Source of the DNA: Flavobacteriaceae bacterium
GTDB taxonomy: Bacteria; Bacteroidota; Bacteroidia; Flavobacteriales; Flavobacteriaceae
Length of the DNA: 8,389 bases
NCBI GenBank assembly: GCA_013214425.1
Contig: JABSPN010000120.1
Coordinates: 1 to 8,389, forward strand
Direction: 5' to 3'
Shown: piece after piece, positions 1 to 6,516 of the stretch
Numbering within the stretch: position 1 is the first letter of the stretch
Layout of the letters: each line of letters opens with the position of its first letter
Translations under genes and position numbers: made by a program
Notes under the pieces: generated by a model
What the model saw: only the letters and a program-made list of their open reading frames with translations
What the model was told of the DNA's origin: nothing
Database searches by the model: none

Positions 1-1917
1 GTTGATGAAAAAGCTTTTGTTAGAGCTCGAATATTCGATATGATTCTGGGAGATTGGGACAGACATCAAGATCAATGGAGATGGAGTAAATTTAAAGATG
101 GTGATAACTATATTTACAAACCAATCCCCAGAGACAGAGATCAGGTTTTTTCTAATTTTGATGGACCAATTATTGGGTTCCTCACCAGGACTATTCCTGC
201 ATTAAGGAAAATGCAAACCTATGATCCTAAGATCAGAAATATAAAGTGGCATAATACCAATGGTATGCCTGTTGATATTTTTCTCCTGAAATCACTTTCA
301 CTAGATGACTGGATTGCAGAGGTAGAGCATATTCAAAAAAACTTAACCGATGATGTCATTGATGAGGCTTTTAAAAAATTCCCAACTGAAGTACAAACAG
401 ATCGTTTAAACGACATAAGGGCTACTCTTATATATAGAAGAAATAATGCCAAAGCTATTGCTAGAGATTATTATAAAATCCTACAAAAATGCGTCATTCT
501 TACTGCCACAGATAAAAAAGATGTAATCACCATAACCAGAAAAGCTAACGATGAGACTCATATTACTTTTGCCAATAAAGGAGAAGTGTACTTTGAGGCA
601 AGCTACGACAAAAAGTACACCAATGAAATTTGGATCTATGCTTTAGATGATGAAGATGAAATCACTGTAACCGGAACTTCTGATACTTATATTGCTTTAA
701 AAATTATTGGTGGTCAAAATAACGACAAATACACTATCGAGAACGGAACTAAAGTTCATATTTACGAATACAAATCAAAGAAGAACTCTTTAGAAAACAC
801 GTCAAAAGCCAAGGTGACATTAAGAGATGATTACAATACTAATACTTTTGATTTCTACAAACGTAAAGATATTGTCAATAAATTCATCCCACTTATAGGA
901 TCCAATCCTGATGATGGTTTTTTTGTTGGGTTTAATGAGAGTCTCACATTTAAAAATTTTAGACAAAATCCTTTTTCACACAGACATCAATTAAAGGCTT
1001 CTTACTATATTACCAATAACGGGTATGATTTAGGTTATGAAGGTGAGTTCGCCAATATTATGAATAATCTTGATATTGTTTTTGGAGCACGATATACCAG
1101 CCCAAATTTTGCTACAAACTTCTTCGGATTTGGTAATGAAACCGAAAACTTCGATGACAATTTAGATTTAGTATACAACCGTGTAAAGTTAGCTCATTTA
1201 AGTGGCGAATTAGGTTTGGTAAGATATGGAAGACAAGGAAGTGAATTCAGTATTAAAGGACTATTTGAAAGTATACGTGTAGAAAACTCCCCAGGTCGTT
1301 TTCTGGCATTATTTCCGCCAAATTCTAGTTTCTTCAATCGAAATAATTTTGCTGGAGGTGAGCTATTCTATCAATTTAAAAACTATAATTCTATCGCTTT
1401 CCCAACTAAGGGTATAAATTTTAATGTTACCGGCGGATGGAAAACAAATATTGACAATACCAACAGAAATTTCGGTTATTTAATCCCTTCATTTAGTTTC
1501 ACCACTAAACTATCTCCTAACGATCGCTTCGTATTAGCGAATAAAACTCAGGCCCATGTGACCCTAGGAGATCAATCAGATCTAGAATTTTACCACTTAG
1601 CAACTATTGGTGGTAATAACGGATTGCGAGGTTTCAGACATCAACGTTTTACAGGGAAAAACTCATTATATAACAGCATGGATCTTCGTTATAATTTCAG
1701 AAAATTAAAATCTGGTTTCGCACCTATGAAAATTGGCTTCTACGGAGGTTTTGATATAGGTCGTGTATGGCTCGAAGGTGAAGATTCAAAACAATGGCAT
1801 AACTCTATTGGAGGTGGTGTTTGGTTAAATGTCGCGCAATCTTTGGTGGGACAAGCTGGTGCCTTCTCTTCAAGTGATGGGGTAAGAATTGCATTTGGTC
1901 TTGGATTTGGAATCTAA
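1..1917 (+). CDS. BamA/TamA-type outer-membrane barrel protein with kinase-like motif region (5' truncated by window)
   Basis: The reading frame is open from base 1 (codons gtt gat gaa...), so the gene starts upstream; the ATG at 40 is internal. 638 residues are visible. The last ~340 residues (about 297-638) have the alternating aromatic/glycine pattern of an outer-membrane beta-barrel and contain GLRGF at 541-545, the conserved RGF/RGY motif of Omp85 and TpsB proteins, followed by a typical surface-antigen C-terminus. Near the visible N-terminus, GDWDRH (17-22) and PRDRDQVF (43-50) resemble the catalytic DRH loop and metal-binding D-x-D of CotH/HipA/PI-kinase-like folds. Bacteroidota proteins with such barrels often carry an N-terminal calcineurin-like phosphoesterase; that part, if present, lies outside the window. 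The gene ends in tandem stops (TAA TGA). It lies 103 bp before the arsenosugar genes and is probably unrelated to them. The barrel is clear; the substrate and role are unknown. Confidence 0.85.
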   Translation, partial: VDEKAFVRARIFDMILGDWDRHQDQWRWSKFKDGDNYIYKPIPRDRDQVFSNFDGPIIGFLTRTIPALRKMQTYDPKIRNIKWHNTNGMPVDIFLLKSLSLDDWIAEVEHIQKNLTDDVIDEAFKKFPTEVQTDRLNDIRATLIYRRNNAKAIARDYYKILQKCVILTATDKKDVITITRKANDETHITFANKGEVYFEASYDKKYTNEIWIYALDDEDEITVTGTSDTYIALKIIGGQNNDKYTIENGTKVHIYEYKSKKNSLENTSKAKVTLRDDYNTNTFDFYKRKDIVNKFIPLIGSNPDDGFFVGFNESLTFKNFRQNPFSHRHQLKASYYITNNGYDLGYEGEFANIMNNLDIVFGARYTSPNFATNFFGFGNETENFDDNLDLVYNRVKLAHLSGELGLVRYGRQGSEFSIKGLFESIRVENSPGRFLALFPPNSSFFNRNNFAGGELFYQFKNYNSIAFPTKGINFNVTGGWKTNIDNTNRNFGYLIPSFSFTTKLSPNDRFVLANKTQAHVTLGDQSDLEFYHLATIGGNNGLRGFRHQRFTGKNSLYNSMDLRYNFRKLKSGFAPMKIGFYGGFDIGRVWLEGEDSKQWHNSIGGGVWLNVAQSLVGQAGAFSSSDGVRIAFGLGFGI

Positions 1918-1947
1918 TGACTTTTTAATAACTAAATTAGCTCGAAA

Positions 1948-1981
1948 TTGAACTTTTTTTAACAGAAATCGAGTAAGTTTA
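1948..1981 (+). promoter_or_regulatory. Possible Bacteroidota-type promoter for the arsenosugar operon
   Basis: In the 103-bp gap before the first operon gene, TTG (1948-1950) is followed after 23 bp by TAAGTTTA (1974-1981). This matches the Bacteroidota -33 TTG / -7 TAnnTTTG pattern except for the last base, and the spacing is at the long end of the usual range. A short inverted repeat, CTCGA (1941-1945) and TCGAG (1969-1973), brackets the interval and could be an operator, but 5-bp arms are weak evidence. This is the only gap before the operon, so a promoter is expected somewhere here. Confidence 0.25.
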
Positions 1982-2020
1982 CAAGACTTTAAACGACAAC
2001 CTTTATTAGAATAAAAAACT

Positions 2021-2356
2021 ATGAGCGATACGTATTATAACCCTAAAGATTTAAGGAAGTTTGGAAATATTACTGAATGGAGTGAAGAATTGGGAAATAA
2101 ATTTTTTGAGTACTACGGAAAAGTATTTGAAGAAGGTGCGCTTTCTTCTAGAGAAAAATCTCTAATCGCATTAGCGATTTCTCATGTAGTTCACTGCCCA
2201 TATTGTATAGATGCCTACACAAAAGATGGTTTACAACGTGGCATTACTAAAGAAGAAATGATGGAAGCTGTTCATGTTGGAGCTGCTATTCAAAGTGGAG
2301 CAACACTAGTTCATGGTGTTCAAATGATGAATAAACACGAAAAATTATCGATGTAA
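2021..2356 (+). CDS. Arsenosugar biosynthesis-associated peroxidase-like protein (AhpD/carboxymuconolactone decarboxylase fold)
   Basis: This is a 111-residue, single-domain, all-helical cytosolic protein. The segment EKSLIALAISHVVHCPYC (45-62) followed by GITKEEMMEAVHVGAAI (74-90) is the classic carboxymuconolactone decarboxylase/AhpD pattern, with a redox CxxC at C59 and C62. In AhpD peroxidases the motif is CxxCxxxH; here the fourth position after the second Cys is Tyr66, so ordinary alkylhydroperoxidase chemistry may be altered. Small CxxC proteins of this type are known neighbours of ArsS in arsenosugar loci. It ends 4 bp before arsS, so the two are probably translated together. A role in thiol or arsenic(III/V) redox handling is plausible but inferred; no reaction is established from the sequence. 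The ATG at 2021 follows an A-rich leader and fits the family length. Confidence 0.9.
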   Translation: MSDTYYNPKDLRKFGNITEWSEELGNKFFEYYGKVFEEGALSSREKSLIALAISHVVHCPYCIDAYTKDGLQRGITKEEMMEAVHVGAAIQSGATLVHGVQMMNKHEKLSM

Positions 2357-2360
2357 GCCT

Positions 2361-3416
2361 ATGGCTACCAAATCCCTACTTGCAAGAAAAAACCATTTAT
2401 CGAGCCCAGAAAAACAATTAGAAATATTATCTAATGGTATTTTTGAGAGTGGCGAATTACCCACTTTTGCAAAAAAAATTAGAGAGACAAATCAATTCCC
2501 ACTAAGGCCAAAAAAACTGGAAATACTTCAGATTAATGTGGGCTATATGTGCAATCAGGTATGCTCCCATTGCCATGTCGATGCTGGTCCTGACAGAAAA
2601 GAAATCATGACTAAAGAGACCATGCAACAGTGTCTTGAAGTCATTAAAAAAACAGGCGCTCATACCCTAGATTTAACCGGAGGAGCTCCTGAGATGAATC
2701 CAAACTTTAGGTGGTTTGTTGAAGAAGCGTCTAAGGCTGGTGTCAAAGATTTTATTGTTCGTTCTAACTTAACCATTATACGAGCGAATAAGAAATATTA
2801 TGACCTTCCTGAGTTTTTCAAAAAGCACAATGTACATGTTGTATCATCTATGCCACACTACACACGGGGAAAAACTGACAAACAACGTGGTGATGGTGTT
2901 TTTGACAAATCGATTAAAGCACTACAAGAATTGAATGCTGTTGGTTATGGAATTAAAGGAAGTGGGCTACAACTAGATTTAGTGTACAATCCTTCCGGAG
3001 CCTTTTTACCAACAAATCAGGAAGCTTTGGAAAACGACTTTAAAAAGGCGCTTAATGAAGATTTTCACATTGAATTCAACAACTTATTTGCTATCACGAA
3101 CTTGCCTGTTAGTCGATTTTTAGAATATTTAATCGCCTCAGATAATTATGAAGATTATATGTATTCACTAGTTGAAGCATTTAATCCTTCAGCTGTTGCT
3201 AACGTAATGTGTACAAATACCATATCGGTGAGTTGGGATGGTTGGTTGTATGACTGTGACTTTAATCAAATGTTAGAATTAAAAGTTGCCAGTAAAGTAA
3301 AGCACATTTCAGAATACAATGAGGCTTTACTTAAAAATAGAACTATAATTATATCTCAACACTGCTATGGGTGTACAGCAGGAGCTGGAAGTAGCTGTCA
3401 GGGAACTGTTGCTTAA
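2361..3416 (+). CDS. arsS: Arsenosugar biosynthesis radical SAM protein ArsS
   Basis: This is a 351-residue cytosolic iron-sulfur enzyme. The radical SAM cluster motif CxxxCxxC is at C64, C68 and C71 (CNQVCSHC), preceded by the beta-1 strand LEILQINVGYM. TGGAPE (106-111) is the SAM-binding GGE-like motif. The C-terminal third is the cysteine-rich domain typical of this family, with C284 and C299 and the tail HCYGCTAGAGSSCQG (C335, C338, C346), which probably binds a second cluster. The length is normal. ArsS is known to transfer the 5'-deoxyadenosyl group of SAM to dimethylarsenite, making 5'-deoxy-5'-dimethylarsinoyl-adenosine, the arsenosugar precursor. Co-localisation with arsM and a nucleoside phosphorylase supports this assignment over other radical SAM/Cys-rich proteins. 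The start is the first ATG after the upstream stop, and the stop is 3 bp before the rhodanese gene. Confidence 0.95.
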   Translation: MATKSLLARKNHLSSPEKQLEILSNGIFESGELPTFAKKIRETNQFPLRPKKLEILQINVGYMCNQVCSHCHVDAGPDRKEIMTKETMQQCLEVIKKTGAHTLDLTGGAPEMNPNFRWFVEEASKAGVKDFIVRSNLTIIRANKKYYDLPEFFKKHNVHVVSSMPHYTRGKTDKQRGDGVFDKSIKALQELNAVGYGIKGSGLQLDLVYNPSGAFLPTNQEALENDFKKALNEDFHIEFNNLFAITNLPVSRFLEYLIASDNYEDYMYSLVEAFNPSAVANVMCTNTISVSWDGWLYDCDFNQMLELKVASKVKHISEYNEALLKNRTIIISQHCYGCTAGAGSSCQGTVA

Positions 3417-3419
3417 GTT

Positions 3420-3911
3420 ATGAAAAAGATTCTGTTTGCATTTTTCTTACTGATCTCATCAATTGTCTTTTCTCAAAATGGCAATTTTGATGAGATGATA
3501 GATTCTGTGCTTTACAAAACTGTAAAATTCATCACAACAGATTCTTTAAAAAACAATTATTCAACATTTCAAATCCTTGACACTCGAGAAATAAAAGAAT
3601 TTAACACCAGCCATTTAGACGGTGCTACTTATGTTGGTTATAATAAATTCAATTTAAAGGAAACACTTCAAAACTTAACTAAAGATCAACCCATTGTGGT
3701 GTATTGTTCTATTGGTTTCAGAAGCGAAAAAATAGCCGAAAAACTCAAGAAAAAAGGATTTAATGTTTACAACCTTTATGGTGGAATTTTTCAGTGGAAA
3801 AACTGTGGGAATGATGTTGTGACAAATTCCGGAGAAAAAACAGAACAAGTACATTGTTTTAATGAAGAATGGAGTCAATGGCTCACTAATGGGGAAAAAA
3901 TATATGAGTAA
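3420..3911 (+). CDS. Exported single-domain rhodanese-like protein
   Basis: This 163-residue protein has a Sec signal peptide: MKK, a hydrophobic core at about 4-17, and probable cleavage after S18 (VFS|QN). It has no lipobox, so it should be free in the periplasm. One rhodanese domain (about 35-130) follows, with the LDTRE motif (53-57), HLDGA (65-69) and the active loop CSIGFRS (96-102) carrying catalytic Cys96; YGGIFQW (120-126) is the usual end of the domain. Cys129 and Cys146 lie near the C-terminus and might form a disulfide. Rhodaneses move sulfane sulfur or act as thiol redox proteins. The gene sits tightly between arsS and the CofC-like gene, overlapping the latter by 8 bp, so it belongs to the operon, although its predicted location differs from the other products. 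Its role in arsenic metabolism is unknown; sulfur transfer to an organoarsenical is one possibility. Confidence 0.9.
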   Translation: MKKILFAFFLLISSIVFSQNGNFDEMIDSVLYKTVKFITTDSLKNNYSTFQILDTREIKEFNTSHLDGATYVGYNKFNLKETLQNLTKDQPIVVYCSIGFRSEKIAEKLKKKGFNVYNLYGGIFQWKNCGNDVVTNSGEKTEQVHCFNEEWSQWLTNGEKIYE

Positions 3912-4509
3912 GAACTTGATTCTCATTTTTACAAGAAATCCCGAATTAGGAAAATGCAAAACTCGTTTAGCAAAAACCATTGGAAACGAGAACGCACTCA
4001 CGGTTTATAAGATTCTTTTAGAACACACCAGGCAAATCGTAACCGATTTGGATTGCGATAAAGCAGTTTATTATTCAGTAAAAGTACGAGAGCAAGATGA
4101 TTGGAGCAATTTGGTTTTTTCTAAACATCAACAAATAGGTAACGATTTAGGGATTAGAATGAAAAACGCTTTCCAAAACTCCTTTGATTCTGGCTATTCA
4201 AAAGTCTTAATCATTGGTAGTGACTTATACGACCTAAATCCAGCTCATATTATCAAAGCATTCGAGCAATTAAACTCTCATGATCTGGTAATAGGTCCTG
4301 CAGAAGATGGCGGTTATTATTTATTAGGGATGAAAGAAGTTCATGCAACTATATTCCACAATAAAGAATGGGGAACCGAAACGGTTTGTCAACAAACTTT
4401 AGAAGACTTAAAAAATAAATCAGTATACTTACTGGAAGAATTAAATGATATTGATGTGTTTGAGGATATCAAAGATTATGATATTTTCAAACCCTATTTG
4501 AATAGATAA
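3904..4509 (+). CDS. TIGR04282-type arsenosugar biosynthesis glycosyltransferase (CofC-like GT-A fold)
   Basis: The product is 201 residues from the ATG at 3904. I prefer this start to the longer in-frame one at 3862 because homology begins at once (LILIFTRNPELGKCKTRL, 5-22) and the ATGAGTAA overlap with the rhodanese stop is a standard coupling signal; the longer start would overlap by 50 bp. It has a GT-A/nucleotidyltransferase fold: the N-terminal K-x-K-T-R-L loop (17-22), GNDLGIRM (79-86), IGSD with metal-binding D107 (104-107), GPAEDGGYYLLG (131-142), WGT (156-158) and DIDVFED (182-188). The family is named as an arsenosugar glycosyltransferase, but its closest characterised relatives in fold are CofC-type nucleotidyltransferases. 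It may therefore activate the sugar 1-phosphate made by the adjacent phosphorylase instead of transferring a sugar. Family membership is firm; the reaction is inferred. No signal peptide or membrane segment is seen. Confidence 0.9.
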   Translation: MSKNLILIFTRNPELGKCKTRLAKTIGNENALTVYKILLEHTRQIVTDLDCDKAVYYSVKVREQDDWSNLVFSKHQQIGNDLGIRMKNAFQNSFDSGYSKVLIIGSDLYDLNPAHIIKAFEQLNSHDLVIGPAEDGGYYLLGMKEVHATIFHNKEWGTETVCQQTLEDLKNKSVYLLEELNDIDVFEDIKDYDIFKPYLNR

Positions 4510-4512
4510 TAC

Positions 4513-5328
4513 GTGAAAAAAATACAACTACAAGAAACAACAGACTTTTTACAAAAAGAAGGATTTGACAAGCCAGAAATAGGAATTATTTTAGGTACAG
4601 GGCTTGGGCGGTTAATCAATGAAATCAGTATTGAAAAAGAAATTCCTTATAGTAAAATACCTCATTTCCCAGAAGCAACCGTTGAGTTTCATTCAGGAAA
4701 ATTAATTTACGGAACCCTACAAGGAAAGAAAGTCATTGTCATGTCTGGAAGATTTCACCTATACGAAGGATACAACCTTTGGGAAGTAACTTATGGAGTA
4801 AGAGCAATGCATGCCCTGGGCATTCAAAAACTATTGGTTTCTAATGCTGCTGGTGCTATCAACTTGAACTATAAAAAAGGTGATTTAATGCTTATTGACG
4901 ATCATATCAATCTTCAAGGTAGTTCTCCATTAGCTTTTGCTGGTGTGGGAGAATTTGGAGCTATTTTCGCCGATATGCTTGAACCCTATTCAAAAAAAAT
5001 AAATACTTTACTGAAAGATATCGCTAAAGAAAACGACATTACTCTTTATGAAGGGGTGTATGCCAGTGTAGTAGGACCACAACTTGAAACAAGAGCCGAA
5101 TACAGAATGCTCAAGATTTTAGGAGCAGATGCTGTTGGAATGAGCACAGTTCCTGAACTAATTGTAGCGAAGCATTTAGATCTAGAAACAGCGGCAGTTT
5201 CAGTCTTAACAGACGAATGTGATCCCGACAATTTACAACCTATTAATATTGAAGAGATTATTAAAGTAGCAGGAAAGGCCGAACCAAAAATGATCACCCT
5301 TTTCAAAGAACTAATTATAAAATTATAA
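4513..5328 (+). CDS. Purine-nucleoside phosphorylase, MTAP/PNP trimeric family
   Basis: The 271-residue product has the normal length for trimeric PNP/MTAP enzymes. Visible motifs are GTGLG (28-32, phosphate loop), H60, SGRFHLYEGY (78-87; R80 and H82 bind phosphate), SNAAGA (110-115), GPQLETRAE (188-196; E192 matches human PNP E201) and GMSTVPE (209-215; M210 matches M219). The base-contact residue equal to human N243 is Asp234 (LTDECDP), and the position of His257, which binds the ribose 5'-OH, appears to be Ile246. Both changes resemble methylthioadenosine phosphorylase and favour a 6-aminopurine nucleoside with a non-hydroxyl 5' group. In this operon the likely substrate is the ArsS product, giving adenine and a dimethylarsinoyl-ribose 1-phosphate; this is inference. 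Translation starts at GTG (4513), 3 bp after the previous stop; no closer ATG fits the conserved N-terminus. A general purine salvage role remains possible. Confidence 0.92.
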   Translation: MKKIQLQETTDFLQKEGFDKPEIGIILGTGLGRLINEISIEKEIPYSKIPHFPEATVEFHSGKLIYGTLQGKKVIVMSGRFHLYEGYNLWEVTYGVRAMHALGIQKLLVSNAAGAINLNYKKGDLMLIDDHINLQGSSPLAFAGVGEFGAIFADMLEPYSKKINTLLKDIAKENDITLYEGVYASVVGPQLETRAEYRMLKILGADAVGMSTVPELIVAKHLDLETAAVSVLTDECDPDNLQPINIEEIIKVAGKAEPKMITLFKELIIKL

Positions 5329-5376
5329 TCAGTGTTGTTTGATACAATGCAATTTTAAAGAAAAGAGAAAAGAACT

Positions 5377-6345
5377 ATGAGCTATTTAGAAACAACTAAA
5401 GATGTTTACAAAGAAGCAGCTTTAACACCAGATGTTGGTTTATGCTGCACTACGAACCCAATTTGGGAGCTACCAGGATTAAAGATTCCTCGCATCATGC
5501 AAGAAATGAATTATGGCTGTGGAAGTACAGTTCATGCAAGAGATTTAACCAATAACCCTAAAATATTATATGTAGGTGTTGGTGGAGGAATGGAGTTATT
5601 ACAATTTTCATACTTCTCAAGACAAAATTCTGGTGTAATTGGAGTGGATGTTGTAGATGAAATGTTAGAGGCTTCAAGAGTTAATTTTTTAGAAGCAGAA
5701 GAGCAAAACCCCTGGTTTAAAAGTGAATTTGTAGACCTAAGAAAGGGAGATGCTTTAAACCTTCCTGTAGAAGATAATTCTATCGATGTCGCAGCTCAAA
5801 ATTGCCTATTCAATATTTTTAAGACTGAAGAATTAAAAAAGGCTATCGATGAAATGTATCGTGTTTTAAAACCGCATGGAAGATTGGTGATGAGTGACCC
5901 TACTTGTGAACAACCAATGAACGACACATTACGGAATGATGAGCGTTTAAGAGCACTTTGTTTAAGTGGAAGTTTACCAATTGCTGAATATGTAAAAATG
6001 CTTACTGATGCCGGATTTGGGACCATAGAAATCCGCGCCAGAAAACCGTATAGAATTCTCGATCCTGTAAACTATCCTACAGATGAATTAATTTATATCG
6101 AATCCATCGAAGTAGCAGCCATCAAAGATCCAATGCCTGAAGATGGACCGTGTGTATTTACAGGGAAAGCAGCTATATATTTTGGAGAAGACGAATATTT
6201 TGATGATAAAAAAGGACACGTTTTACTTAAAAATCAGCCTATAGCGATTTGCGATAAAACAGCAGGAGCTATAGCCGATTTAGGGAGAAACGATATTTAT
6301 ATTTCTGAATCAACTTTTCATTATGATGGTGGAGGGTGTTGTTAG
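5377..6345 (+). CDS. arsM: Arsenosugar biosynthesis arsenite S-adenosylmethionine methyltransferase ArsM
   Basis: This is a 322-residue cytosolic class I methyltransferase. The SAM-binding glycine loop is YVGVGGGME (65-73), D91 ends strand 2 (GVDVVD), and RKGDALNLP (122-130) and the QNCLFNIF segment (141-148) follow. Cysteines C48 (YGCGS), C143 and C195 (LCLSGSL) match the three arsenic-binding cysteines of known ArsM enzymes. VGLCCTT (20-26) and the tail DGGGCC (317-322) are further cysteine pairs typical of the arsenosugar-type branch. ArsM transfers methyl groups from SAM to arsenite, giving mono- and dimethylarsenite; the latter is the ArsS substrate. The gene is last in the operon, 48 bp after the phosphorylase, with an A/G-rich leader (aaagaaaagagaaaag) before the ATG, and is followed at once by an intrinsic terminator. 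The long list of conserved cysteines makes an unrelated methyltransferase unlikely. Confidence 0.95.
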   Translation: MSYLETTKDVYKEAALTPDVGLCCTTNPIWELPGLKIPRIMQEMNYGCGSTVHARDLTNNPKILYVGVGGGMELLQFSYFSRQNSGVIGVDVVDEMLEASRVNFLEAEEQNPWFKSEFVDLRKGDALNLPVEDNSIDVAAQNCLFNIFKTEELKKAIDEMYRVLKPHGRLVMSDPTCEQPMNDTLRNDERLRALCLSGSLPIAEYVKMLTDAGFGTIEIRARKPYRILDPVNYPTDELIYIESIEVAAIKDPMPEDGPCVFTGKAAIYFGEDEYFDDKKGHVLLKNQPIAICDKTAGAIADLGRNDIYISESTFHYDGGGCC

Positions 6346-6367
6346 TTTAAAAGTCATCTGATGAATG

Positions 6368-6414
6368 TACTCCAAATCTTCGACAACAATCAGTAAGGTT
6401 TGGAGTATTTTTTT
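6368..6414 (+). terminator. Rho-independent terminator of the arsenosugar operon
   Basis: A 13-bp stem pairs 6368-6380 with 6395-6407 (TACTCCAAATCTT against AAGGTTTGGAGTA) with a single U-G wobble at 6377/6398. The loop is 14 nt and seven T follow directly (6408-6414). It lies 22 bp after the arsM stop on the same strand. The T-run is on the plus side only, so it serves the upstream operon and marks a boundary with the DUF547 gene. Confidence 0.88.
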
Positions 6415-6433
6415 GACTTAACTAAAAGTCAAA
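6412..6433. repeat. Inverted repeat TTTGACTT / AAGTCAAA
   Basis: Two perfect 8-bp arms (6412-6419 and 6426-6433) are separated by 6 nt and begin inside the T-run of the terminator. No T-run follows, so it is not a second terminator. It could be a protein-binding operator for the downstream unit or simply RNA structure. It also overlaps the end of a short minus-strand open frame that I do not call as a gene. Confidence 0.5.
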
Positions 6434-6440
6434 TTGGGTG

Positions 6441-6467
6441 ATTCTTCGAAATGTAATGTAGAAGAAT
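6441..6467. repeat. Inverted repeat ATTCTTC / GAAGAAT
   Basis: Two perfect 7-bp arms (6441-6447 and 6461-6467) enclose 13 nt. In AT-rich sequence a repeat of this size can arise by chance; it is listed because it lies in a row with two others in the same spacer. Confidence 0.35.
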
Positions 6468-6468
6468 T

Positions 6469-6516
6469 GTATCGAAATTTGCTCCCATAACTAATTACTT
6501 GTTTTCGATACTTTTT
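6469..6516 (+). repeat. Inverted repeat GTATCGAAA / TTTCGATAC followed by five T (terminator-like)
   Basis: Two perfect 9-bp arms (6469-6477 and 6503-6511) enclose 25 nt, and five T follow (6512-6516). The shape resembles a weak plus-strand terminator, possibly a backup for the operon, but the loop is long and the T-run short. From here to 6633 (117 nt) I see no further clear structure and no convincing promoter motif for the DUF547 gene. Confidence 0.4.

Larger units (their letters stand above)
2021..6345 (+). other. Predicted arsenosugar biosynthesis operon (six genes)
   Basis: Six genes on one strand lie nearly end to end, with gaps of 4, 3, -8, 3 and 48 bp, and the group is followed by a strong intrinsic terminator. 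Co-transcription is therefore very likely. The only longer gap is before arsM; I see no convincing promoter in those 48 bp. The first gene and arsM share an almost identical leader around the start codon (AACTATGAGC). The set of ArsS, ArsM, an arsenosugar-type CofC-like enzyme and a nucleoside phosphorylase is the known signature of bacterial arsenosugar formation. No regulator or efflux gene is included. Confidence 0.85.

Noticed and set aside
3862..3903. Longer N-terminus for the CofC-like enzyme starting at 3862
   Set aside because: It adds 14 residues with no family match and a 50-bp overlap; the ATG at 3904 in the ATGAGTAA junction fits the conserved start.
3675..4001. Open frame of 108 codons on the minus strand across the rhodanese/CofC-like junction
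   Set aside because: It lies fully opposite two well-supported genes with clear motifs, and its product has no recognisable domain; it is a shadow frame.
5046..5306. Open frame of 86 codons on the minus strand inside the phosphorylase gene
   Set aside because: It is antisense to the conserved catalytic region of the phosphorylase and has no independent support.
5329..5376. Separate promoter for arsM in the 48-bp gap (a TACAAT-like hexamer is present)
   Set aside because: The hexamer is like a proteobacterial -10 box, and no TAnnTTTG element with a spaced TTG is visible; continuation of the operon is simpler.
5796..6026. Open frame of 76 codons on the minus strand inside arsM
   Set aside because: It is antisense to the conserved ArsM core; no start context or family features.
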